Positions 56,005-64,000 of a stretch of 64,000 bases of DNA are shown in pieces (positions within the stretch are counted from its first letter, which is position 1; each line of letters starts with the position of its first letter). Origin of the DNA: Akanthomyces muscarius (taxonomy: Eukaryota > Ascomycota > Sordariomycetes > Hypocreales > Cordycipitaceae); assembly GCF_028009165.1 (NCBI RefSeq), contig NW_026611618.1, positions 620,001 to 684,000 on the forward strand. The letters run 5' to 3'. The translations under genes were made by a program, and so were the position numbers. The notes beneath the pieces were generated by a model. It searched no databases and was not told where the DNA came from. It saw only the letters and a program-made list of their open reading frames with translations.

Positions 56005-58377
56005 ATGGATCCCCTCAGCGCCATTGGCTTGGCGTCCGCCATTGTGCAGTTTGTCCAGTTTGGCTTCCAGATCGCCGACCGCCTGGAGGACCTGACCTCG
56101 AAGCACCCGGGGCAGGTTCCCAAGGCGCTCCAGGGCATATCGATGCACCTGCCGCTGCTGGCAAACTCGCTGTCCAAGATAAAGTCCGACTCCCGCATTG
56201 GCGCCTTTGACTTTGACACGAAGTGCATCCTCAAGGGTATCGTGTCGGGCTGCCTCGCCCAGGTCCAGGAAGTCGAGGCCATGCTGGAGGAGATTGCCTG
56301 CACGCCGGGCGACTCGCTGCGCGCCAAGCTGAAAAAGGTCATGACGAGCATGAAGTACGAGGAGAAACTGTCCCGCATCGAGCGGACCCTTAACACGTAC
56401 ATTTCGGTCCTCATTCTGCACCACGTTGTTGATTCCGCAGATGCGCCCAAGGACCTGCTGGAGGAGACATATTTCGACGTGCGCGAGAAGCTTACCAACG
56501 ACTATGTAGAGCGAAAGGCTCTTATTGAACAGCTTGACACTCATTTTTATGATGCTTCTCGCTCACAAGTCACGTCGCCGACCGTTTTATTGCTCTCGGG
56601 CAAAAAGGGCTGTGGCAAGACGCAGCTTGCCCTTGGGTACTGTCGGGCGGCCCACGAGCTACAGCAGTTTCGCACGGTCTTTTGGCTGGACGCCTCCACG
56701 CTCGAGAACCTGAATCTAGGATTTGAGCGCATGTACGCCACTGTGAATCAAAGCATACAAGGCTCTCGCGCAGACAAAGTCAACTTCATGCGCAATTTTC
56801 TGGAAGAGCTTTGGCACCCTTGGCTACTGATCCTCGACAACTACGATTCTGGGCTTCTTTATAACAATATCATGGACTTTTTACCAAGTCGGGGATCTGG
56901 AGCGATATTGTTGATCTCTGAGGAAAAAGAAAACGGGCTTGGGAAAGTGCTTCAGGTACCAAAATACTTGGGCCGCCATGAGCAGGACCGGGTCAACTCG
57001 CTGCTGCAAGCCGCTATCCAGAAAAAAAATTTCTCAGCCATCAAGGAGGCTGTTGAGCAGGGAGCCGACGTCAATACCAAAATCTGGGATCAATGGCCTT
57101 GCATTCACCGCCTTGCGCTGTTTGGCATGGAAGACGCCTTAAGATACCTCGTGGACCATGGCGCCGATCTGCAAATTGACGCTCAAGTCGCTCCGGCGTT
57201 GCACTGGGCTGCTACCGATGGCAGCGAAGGCGTGACTCGGCTCCTACTGGACTATGAGGACAAAGGACTCGCATTCTACTCGCAAGCAGTACATCAAGCG
57301 GCTTTCACTGCGGCTGTAGAAAATGGTCACATGGAGGCTGCACGAATGCTGTTGCAGAGACGTAATATCAATATTCATGCGCCAAACAGATACCAGGAAA
57401 CAGCACTAGAGAGTGCAGCAGGCAAAGGCAAGGTTGATATGATAAAGTTCCTGATCAATGAAGGCGCCCTCTGCGACAATAAAGCGCCGGGCGAAAACGC
57501 TTTGATTAAGGCGACAGCGTGTGGTCACTTAGAAACGGTGAAGCTTCTGTGCCTGGAGGGAAAGATCAACGTCAATGCTTGTCGCGAGTCTGGGGAGGCT
57601 GCGCTGATACTGGCAGCTGACTCAGACTACAATGAAACGACGTTTCAGTTAGCTGAGTTTCTGCTGGAGCAGGGCGCACGTCCAGACCCCGTCGGAAACC
57701 AAGACGGCCTGCTTCACCGGGCTTGCGTCCGGGGTGAGATAGACTTTGTGAAGCTGCTTTTGAAGCACAAGGCGGACCCGACAATTGACGGTGCTGGATA
57801 TTGTCCATTACAATACGCGCTGAAGTACGACAACCCTGAAATTATCGATATACTGCTGAGAACTGAAATATCTGACGCGGTAAAGCGCACGACCTGGCTT
57901 GAGTCTGCGTTGTTGTTTGCGGCCAGGATAGGCAAGCGTAGCGCCGTCATGCAGCTGCTCGAGCAAGGCGCCAATATCGATGCCCAGCTGAAAGAGGGCA
58001 GCCCCATTGGCGCAACCAGCCTGCTGCTTGCTATCATAAATGACCACGTGCATACGGCGCAATTTCTTGTGCGTCGTAAAGCGCGACAGGATGTGGCCGA
58101 CGAAAAAGGCCGGCTGCCTCTACCGTCGGCGGCCGCAGGCGGTCATCACTTGCTCGTGCGGGATCTAATTCGTGCTGGTGGCGATGCAAACATGACGAGT
58201 GGGGAGAACCAAGATACTGTTCTTATGATTGCCGTGGCAGCCAAGCATGAAAAAGTCGTCGAGGTGCTCTTGAAGAATGGGGCAGATGCAGAGCTGGCGA
58301 ACAAGTTTGGAGAGATTGCACTTGATATTGCGGAAGAGAAGAATTGCGAGGATATTATCAAGCTGCTAGATCAATAG
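56005..58377 (+). CDS. NLR-type protein: fungal N-terminal domain, NB-ARC-like ATPase, ankyrin repeats, 790 aa
   Basis: Single intact frame. I choose ATG 56,005 (MDPLSAIGLASAIVQF), the typical opening of fungal STAND N-terminal domains; an earlier in-frame ATG at 55,864 adds 47 low-complexity residues. The first ~190 residues are helical. A nucleotide-binding part follows: P-loop GKKGCGKTQ (about 199-207), kinase-2 LLILDN (274-279), GAILLIS (about 299-305). From about residue 335 to the end there are at least twelve ankyrin repeats (LLQAAIQKKNFSAIKEAVEQ, LHWAATDGSEGVTRLLL and so on). Such proteins act as ligand-triggered switches in fungal non-self recognition and cell death. The NB part is short, with no clear winged-helix segment before the ankyrins. 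It is flanked by two HET genes, the companions expected at an incompatibility locus. Confidence 0.87.
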   Translation: MDPLSAIGLASAIVQFVQFGFQIADRLEDLTSKHPGQVPKALQGISMHLPLLANSLSKIKSDSRIGAFDFDTKCILKGIVSGCLAQVQEVEAMLEEIACTPGDSLRAKLKKVMTSMKYEEKLSRIERTLNTYISVLILHHVVDSADAPKDLLEETYFDVREKLTNDYVERKALIEQLDTHFYDASRSQVTSPTVLLLSGKKGCGKTQLALGYCRAAHELQQFRTVFWLDASTLENLNLGFERMYATVNQSIQGSRADKVNFMRNFLEELWHPWLLILDNYDSGLLYNNIMDFLPSRGSGAILLISEEKENGLGKVLQVPKYLGRHEQDRVNSLLQAAIQKKNFSAIKEAVEQGADVNTKIWDQWPCIHRLALFGMEDALRYLVDHGADLQIDAQVAPALHWAATDGSEGVTRLLLDYEDKGLAFYSQAVHQAAFTAAVENGHMEAARMLLQRRNINIHAPNRYQETALESAAGKGKVDMIKFLINEGALCDNKAPGENALIKATACGHLETVKLLCLEGKINVNACRESGEAALILAADSDYNETTFQLAEFLLEQGARPDPVGNQDGLLHRACVRGEIDFVKLLLKHKADPTIDGAGYCPLQYALKYDNPEIIDILLRTEISDAVKRTTWLESALLFAARIGKRSAVMQLLEQGANIDAQLKEGSPIGATSLLLAIINDHVHTAQFLVRRKARQDVADEKGRLPLPSAAAGGHHLLVRDLIRAGGDANMTSGENQDTVLMIAVAAKHEKVVEVLLKNGADAELANKFGEIALDIAEEKNCEDIIKLLDQ

Positions 58378-58652
58378 ACCATAAAAAAGAAATTAATACA
58401 TAAAGGCGTCATCGAAAAGACTTGTAATAGCCACAATAGTAGTAGCAGCAACAGAACCAATTGCAGCAGTAGTGGTAATAATATGTAACTGGTAATAATA
58501 GTCTCGAGAGTAATGGTGGCAACAAAGCGATAGTGACAACACAGACAATAGATATTACGATTGCCCACAATTTTAGATTAATGTCTGCTCATTTTATATT
58601 AAAAAGGACCTACAAATGCTAGTTTACAAAAAAGGCTACCAGGTCGTGCCCA
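58378..58652. other. Short intergenic region with trinucleotide-rich sequence
   Basis: Convergent ends of the NLR and monooxygenase genes. It contains imperfect AGT/AGC trinucleotide runs near 58,438-58,475. No gene is seen. Confidence 0.45.
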
Positions 58653-60206
58653 TTATCTAGAGCCGAGACCTATTCGGCGCTTCAGGAAATATTGCTCAAT
58701 ATTTGTTGAGTCGGCTTTGCCATCGATAAGGGCAATATACGTATCTGGTCTTAACAGATACGCGGCATTCTTCACAAGACCTGCTGATCCATACTCGGCC
58801 GCCCATTCAAATACCGTCAGCCGCAGGTCATTGGCTTTGCACCAAGCAGCCAATTGCTCACTGGCAGTTCCGTAGACATGAAGCTGCCATTCAATATGAG
58901 CAAGAGACCCATGGTTGTCTTGTCCGTCAATTTTAACCCAGGGGAGACGCTGGCCGGCCTTGACAGTACCGGAGGGTGCACTAGCGCCGGCCAGCGTCGT
59001 GTCCGTATAGTCGATGATGAACTGGGACAGGCCGTGGAATGCGCGACGACGAACGGCGCGGAGGCGAAATAGGACAGGCATTATGTAGGATATAACCATC
59101 GAGCGGATGAAGCCAGCAAACCATCCGCGCCTTGTCATAAAGGTAAAGGCCTGATCGGTGGTGGCTACTAGTTTTCTGGCGAATCGAATACGCTCTTCTT
59201 CGTATGTATCCAGCAAGCTGTCCTGCGCTTGGTTGTTGACGACGGCGGCGATTTTCCAGGCCAGGTTGATGGCGTCGCCGATGCCCGTGTTCAAGCCCTG
59301 CCCGCCCGCCGGGCTGTGAATGTGCGCCGCGTCGCCGAGCAGAAAGGCGCGGCCCTTGCGGAAGTGGTCGGCTACTCTGTGGTGCGCGCGGTAGGTGGTG
59401 AACCAGTTGACTTTGATGTCGCCAAGCTGCATCTCTTCGACGGCGCGACCGCGCACATCGTCAAAGGTCAGATCGCGCGGCGTGGAAGCAGGACTCGGGT
59501 TGCTGGTGGGCGACACGACGCCGATGAAGCGCGCGCAACCCTTTTGCGCGAGGGGGAAAATGCCCAGAAAGTCGTGCGTGTCGAGGCAGAGGTGCAGCTC
59601 CCCGTCCATGGCCGGACCGGTGGCTTCAATGTCGGCCACGTAAAATAGCTGCTCGTACGTGTCGCCGGGGAAGCCCAAATCAATAGCGCGGCGGACGACG
59701 GAGTGTGCGCCATCGCATCCGGCGATATATTTTGCTTCGCAATTTTCTGTCGGCCCGTCCGACTTTTGTAGAACGGCCATGACAGAGCCCGCTTCCGTGT
59801 CCTCGACAAAGCTCTCGAGACCAGTCCCGCGCTCCACGGTGACACCGAGCGATTCGAGGTGGTCGATGAGAAGCCTCTCGTGCTCGTTTTGCGGGAAAAC
59901 CGCGACAAAAGGGTAGGCCGTCAGCCCGACAGCCACATCGGAGAAACGAAGCCGGGCGCGATGCGAACCGCCGACCCACAGGTTTGGGCCGGTGAGCTGG
60001 GCTGAGCGGGCGGCGATGGTCTCGCCGAGGCCGATTTGTGAGTAGAGTTCGAGGGTGCGTGCCTGGACAGCCAGGGCACGCGTCGTTGTAGCGAGCGTGG
60101 TGGCTTTGTCGATGATGCGCACTGGGACGCCGAGTTTCGTGAGCCAAATGGCCAGCGCGAGACCGGTCGGGCCCGCGCCGACAATGAGGACATCGGTAGT
60201 TGACAT
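58653..60206 (-). CDS. FAD-dependent monooxygenase (aromatic hydroxylase type), 517 aa
   Basis: Start chosen at ATG 60,206 (MSTTDVLIVGAGPTG), directly ahead of the FAD-binding fold; an ATG at 60,290 adds 28 residues without function. It has all three group A flavoprotein monooxygenase fingerprints: GxGxxG (residues 10-15), the DG motif AGCDGAHSVVRR (about 162-173), and the GD motif RAFLLGDAAHIHSPAGGQG (about 286-304). The C-terminal ~80 residues match the thioredoxin-like tail of phenol/pentachlorophenol hydroxylase relatives (RPDTYIALID). It uses NAD(P)H and O2 to hydroxylate an aromatic or polyketide substrate, which cannot be named from sequence. No intron is needed. Neighbours are the NLR (convergent) and a second HET gene (divergent). 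It may belong to a small metabolic cluster with the Zn2Cys6 regulator near the window end, but no synthase gene is in view. Confidence 0.9.
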   Translation of the reverse strand: MSTTDVLIVGAGPTGLALAIWLTKLGVPVRIIDKATTLATTTRALAVQARTLELYSQIGLGETIAARSAQLTGPNLWVGGSHRARLRFSDVAVGLTAYPFVAVFPQNEHERLLIDHLESLGVTVERGTGLESFVEDTEAGSVMAVLQKSDGPTENCEAKYIAGCDGAHSVVRRAIDLGFPGDTYEQLFYVADIEATGPAMDGELHLCLDTHDFLGIFPLAQKGCARFIGVVSPTSNPSPASTPRDLTFDDVRGRAVEEMQLGDIKVNWFTTYRAHHRVADHFRKGRAFLLGDAAHIHSPAGGQGLNTGIGDAINLAWKIAAVVNNQAQDSLLDTYEEERIRFARKLVATTDQAFTFMTRRGWFAGFIRSMVISYIMPVLFRLRAVRRRAFHGLSQFIIDYTDTTLAGASAPSGTVKAGQRLPWVKIDGQDNHGSLAHIEWQLHVYGTASEQLAAWCKANDLRLTVFEWAAEYGSAGLVKNAAYLLRPDTYIALIDGKADSTNIEQYFLKRRIGLGSR

Positions 60207-60987
60207 GGTTTTGTGTCCGTGTGAAAAGGCTGCTGGGGGTGAGTAGCTAAAAGCACGATAGTAGATTGAATTGATTGTGAGAGCAAGCAAACGATTTAGT
60301 TTGCAGGGCTAATGGTAGTACTTATAGCGTCATGGTCTGTCTCTTGGCGTCGGTGGTCGGTGGCCGACCTGCTGGCGTCTCCGCGGAGCAGGGCGAACCT
60401 CCGGAGCGGACCGATCGGCCGGGCGTTGTCAACTGGCAGGGCACGAGCGAGAACCTTTTTTTAACCTTTTTTTATTCTTAAATCATTACTGCAGGCCGGG
60501 CATATGAAAAAGCCGAAAACACAATCATTGCCGTCGTCTTTCATCATTGTATTGTACCAGTTTATTTGGGCTTTTTTACCTTTCCAGTATCCCATAACTA
60601 GTTATGCAGTTCGACAGCTTTAGCACCACTAAAACACACTGTAACGGTTCCCTTAGCCCAAGTTAAGCTCCGTGGACGATCATTCGGAGGAAGTCGCGCC
60701 GTGAGTCAACGAGAATTTTGTACTCCCCATGTAAGCGAAAATGACTCTTAATTCCTGTTTCACACGAGTCCATGGTTTCAGACTCTATCGTACTATGCTG
60801 CAAGTGTCATACAAGCTTGCGCCTGATCTCGCGAATTCTTTGACCGCGAAGTGCCGCCATGCTAACTAACGAGGCTTAGGCAGAGCGCCAACGTTCGGCT
60901 GACAAGGCGTAATCGCCCGCATAAGCTGCTAAAACCCCCACGGTGACACTGCACATTCGTCGCGATTCGCCTGCACACCAGTATCCG
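60207..60987. other. Divergent intergenic region, monooxygenase / HET
   Basis: The 781 bp between divergent starts hold both promoters. No TATA box was assigned. No gene or repeat of note. Confidence 0.5.
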
Positions 60988-63071
60988 ATGGACAGAAATC
61001 CTCATGATCCCGAGGTGTGCACGTGCTGCTGCGGCCTGTCCGCTGAAGAGGCAGAGGAACTTGCCACCCTGGACCAGACCGAAATGACATTGAGCTTGCC
61101 ACGGAAGATCGGGGATATTCGTGATGCAGCACGCCTGTGTGCCATTTGCGCTGTTTTGTCGAAAGTGCTGTCATTTTTCAGCGGGCGGCACGATGGCCAC
61201 GAGCACGCAAAAGTCTTACTACTATTGCCTGTAGGCCCTGGCAACGTACAAATTGCCTTTCGCGCCCGTGGTGTACCTTCAGTCGCACAGCTGTACTCTT
61301 CAGATAGTAAGTCAAGGTGGCGAGGTTTGGGGAAACAAGCATTTGCGCCACGTGAGATGTTAATTCGCTTTCAGAGTTGTTTGGGTCTTGGCAGCGCGTA
61401 CTTCCACTGCCCGACACTTGTACAAACCAGCTTTCGCCACAAGGCAAAGGCTTCATAAATACGTGCTTGCAGACATGTCTACAGAGCCATCCGCTGTGCA
61501 GACAAGAAGCGGCAACTTCGAGCAAAAAGCCTCCGCAGAGGCTCATACATGTCGGACGCGATGGTGACCAAATACTGCGTCTCATTGATACCGCTGGTGT
61601 AAGCCCTGGCGCGTATGCCGCACTGAGCTATAGCTGGGGAGGGGCAGTCAAGACGAAAGCTACTCGGGCAAGTATTGCCGGGATGAAAGAGCATATCAGG
61701 CTTGAAGATTTGCAAGAAACGATTGTTGACGCAGTTGTGCTGACTCGAGAGCTCGGCATTGAATACCTCTGGGTTGATGCGTTATGCATTGTCCAGGATT
61801 CCAAGGAGGATTGGGAACAGGAGTCTACTAAAATGGCATCATTGTATGCCAATGCAATCATCACCATCGCTTCTGTCTCGACCGAGTCTGCGGCAGTCCC
61901 ATTTTTGCGCCACGAAAATAGTGCCGAGGCAGCCAAGCATCAGCGACGAGTACTTACTCACACGGTGCACACCGACAACGGGCCGGCTGTCATCAAAGCC
62001 AGGCTTGTCGAGCAGTCCGGTATTCACTGGCGATGGCAAAACGACTCCGACGAACGGTCCCCGAAAGAGCCGTGGGCCAAGCGAGGATGGACACTGCAGG
62101 AGCAGGTATTGTCTAGCCGGCTACTTATGCTCTCATCTACCGAGATGCAATGGGTCTGCAAGCAAGCCGAAACATGCGAGTGCCTATCCACGCTCAACCG
62201 TCGGCGCCAGTTCGGCCGTATACCACTGGCGCAGCTCGCTGACATCGGCGAGACCTTTCACTTCTGGCACAAACTCGTGGAAAACTACAGCAACCGGAGT
62301 CTGTCGCAATGCAGTGACAGGTTGCCGGCTATTTCAGGTATCGCGGAAGTTGTCCAGCAAAAGACGAATTCGCGCTACATCGCCGGCCTCTGGGAAGACA
62401 ACATTGATTTGGACCTGCTATGGCACAAGACGGGTGATTTGGACACTGCTGAGGGAAGCGACCCGCAAGCCCCGTCCTTTTCGTGGGCGTCTGTCGACGG
62501 CGAGGTAGATTACTACTGCTTTCGCAACGGCAAGGAGCCGTATCGAAAATCAACGACCGTGCTGTCGATCGAAGCTTGCCCTAGCGTCCAAGCACCGCTG
62601 GGTAGAGTAACCGGCGGCAGGCTCACCCTGCGCGGGCCTTTGGCTCCGGGCCGCATCGCGCGATACTCAGAGGGCGGATGGGCTGCCATCGACCTTGGCA
62701 ATCGTAGATTCGAATTCATACCTGACTCGCATCTCGGCTGCATCACCACGGCTAACGGCGACCAAGTGGAGGGAGTTGCGTGTCGTAGGCACCGTTACGG
62801 ACAGGCAGGGGTCGAGCCGCTAGCGACACCGGGCCGACATGTCAGAACGGTACGCGTGCTGTCACCCGGGATGAGGTGCTGGGTCCTGAGACTTGGCGAA
62901 TTTGCGCCGCGGCATCAGAAGAGCGCAGACTGGGGCGCCGAGCTCATGGTTCTGGGCATGTCTGTTTCTCAGCCAGGACGCTATCAACGTCTGGGGATGG
63001 TGTCAGATGTAGTTCGTGGGATGAATGGTATATTTGGACAGTCAACCGTGGCAACTATCACACTTGTCTAA
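60988..63071 (+). CDS. HET-domain heterokaryon-incompatibility-type protein, 671 aa
   Basis: Two exons, 60,988-61,306 and 61,375-63,071, joined by a 68-bp intron (GTAAGT start, TTCAG end) give 2,016 nt in frame. The start is ATG 60,988 (MDRNPHDPEVCTCC). The N-terminal ~100 residues carry CTCCCG and CAICAVL cysteine clusters common ahead of HET domains. HET core: YAALSYSWGG (about 187-196), LWVDALCIVQDSKEDWEQES (238-257), MASLYANAIITIASVS (260-275), and AKRGWTLQEQVLSSRLL (about 341-357). The rest is the variable C-terminal region, including PSFSWASVDG (about 448). Such proteins execute cell death after hyphal fusion between unlike strains, often downstream of NLRs. Full-length and undamaged, unlike the HET gene at 53,806. 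Confidence 0.88.
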
Positions 63072-63793
63072 AGAAAATAGTCCAAAATCTGCAATATCGT
63101 CCCTGTGTGTGTGTTTCCAACGAAAAGGGACCATGTCTGCAATCTTTGTGTGAGGATGTGCCAACCGAGCATTAAACCAAGGGGCCATAGCACAGCCTCG
63201 CGTGAGATAGGAAAGGATCAATATGGCGTGAGTGGCTAGTTAGTAGCGACGATGTTGGTAATACCTGCTCCCCGTCAGGCATCCGCGTTTAATATCGGCA
63301 ATTGACAGGTTGTGCAATAGCCAGTTGCACACGCCACTTCTGGTTATTGATAAAGCCGGCCGGCAGTTACATACCCCAGTCCTGTCAGGCAGGCTATGGC
63401 GGAGACTTCTAGATCCAGGTCCTCGCGTCAGCCTTGCGAGATCAGCGGCCGGCCTTAATCGGCGCGGCCGACAGCTTAGCGCCGGCTATGTGCGTCGCGA
63501 CCGCACGTTGTCGCCGACGTTGCGAATTCGCACCACCCATCTTTTTATCATTCTGATTCTTCCTCTCTGCCGAATGGATCTCGCATCTGCAAAGCCTCAT
63601 CTAGATTAAGATATTTGGATTTCTGACCAATCAAGCGTCGCAGTGAGCGTCTAACTATCCGCCCGACTCTGCGCTGAACATTTACAGTGCGTGTCGGGGT
63701 GGCGAACGGGCGATTCAACCGGCAATACGTTACATACAAAGAGAAACTCACTGTTTACACTGGACAAGTGTAAATCGAATTCGCCCTGTCAAA
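63072..63793. other. Intergenic region before the regulator gene
   Basis: The 722 bp contain GC-rich ggccggc palindromes near 63,355-63,475 and the promoter of the Zn2Cys6 gene. Small frames on both strands look like chance. Confidence 0.45.
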
Positions 63794-64000
63794 TATGCCG
63801 CCGACTCGAGAGGTCAAGACTTGTGAACGCTGTCGTGGCTTCAAGCGCCGCTGCGATCTAGTCAAACCATCTTGCACACGATGTGCACAGGCAGGAGTGC
63901 GCTGCAGTTTCGACATTCACAAAACTGCCAATTTGAATGCTTTATACCACGCATCAGGGCCTGATTCTACCTTGCGAGATGTGGCGGCGGACCATATGCC
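63794..64000 (+). CDS. Zn(II)2Cys6 transcription factor, 5' part only
   Basis: From ATG 63,794 the frame stays open to the window edge (69 codons). Residues 10-38 read CERCRGFKRRCDLVKPSC followed by TRCAQAGVRC, the six-cysteine binuclear zinc cluster (C-x2-C-x6-C-x6-C-x2-C-x6-C) of Gal4-type fungal regulators, with the basic residues KRR between the second and third cysteines. The rest of the gene (linker, possible coiled coil, fungal regulatory domain) lies outside the window. Its target is unknown; closeness to the FAD monooxygenase allows but does not prove a local regulatory role. Confidence 0.85.

Noticed and set aside
55834..56544. 236-codon minus-strand frame opposite the NLR gene
   Set aside because: A shadow of the high-GC third-position coding of the NLR on the plus strand, whose domains are clear.
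58854..59648. Plus-strand frames opposite the FAD monooxygenase
   Set aside because: Antisense shadows of a gene with all family fingerprints on the minus strand.

Overview
The window looks like a chromosome segment of a filamentous ascomycete (Pezizomycotina). The signs are short spliceosomal introns of about 50-110 bp with GTRAGT starts and CTAAC-type branch sites, HET-domain and STAND/NLR-type genes, secreted LysM proteins, a CBM18/GH18 chitinase, F-box and 2EXR proteins, a Zn2Cys6 regulator, and long stretches mutated in the way expected of repeat-induced point mutation (RIP). I cannot fix the genus. No rRNA or tRNA gene was recognised.

Layout. (1) 1-10,250: normal base composition, gene-poor and full of relics. 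It holds an ankyrin relic (1,472-1,774), an F-box/ankyrin pseudogene with two in-frame stops (6,108-7,439), a small intact 2EXR-type gene (8,337-8,933), a MITE-like element (7,811-8,072), a DDE transposase relic (9,124-9,311) and several diverged duplications. (2) 10,250-32,500: AT-rich, RIP-like transposon graveyard with no intact gene. It contains a structurally complete Ty3/gypsy chromovirus (24,971-31,761; 402-bp LTRs, perfect 5-bp target duplication), a solo LTR (16,889-17,116) and fragments of an unidentified repeat. (3) 32,500-42,500: a gene island with a truncated subgroup-C-like GH18 chitinase with two CBM18 modules (minus strand), a head-to-head five-LysM secreted protein (34,589-36,376), an F-box gene (minus), a Tc1/mariner-type MITE (38,736-38,978) and a four-LysM secreted protein with an extra cysteine-rich tail (39,921-41,459). 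(4) 42,850-53,800: a second AT-rich block. It has two oppositely oriented copies of a ~1.86-kb inverted-repeat element, fragments of the same family, two solo LTRs with perfect target duplications, further LTR relics, and a 184-bp pure pyrimidine minisatellite that kept its GC. (5) 53,806-64,000: an allorecognition-like island with a HET gene whose 3' end runs into the AT block, an NB-ARC/ankyrin NLR, an FAD monooxygenase, a second HET gene, and the start of a Zn2Cys6 regulator cut by the window edge.

Two functional themes stand out. The chitinase and the LysM proteins form a chitin-handling locus (modifying, hiding or binding chitin), with the first two genes sharing one intergenic promoter region. 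The right end groups three proteins of self/non-self recognition type (HET, NLR, HET) around a redox enzyme. Both islands are being eroded from the transposon side: the chitinase loses the rest of its catalytic domain at the border of the first AT block, and the first HET gene ends at a TAG at the border of the second. Splice models and domain calls were made by eye from the sequence; no database search was run.
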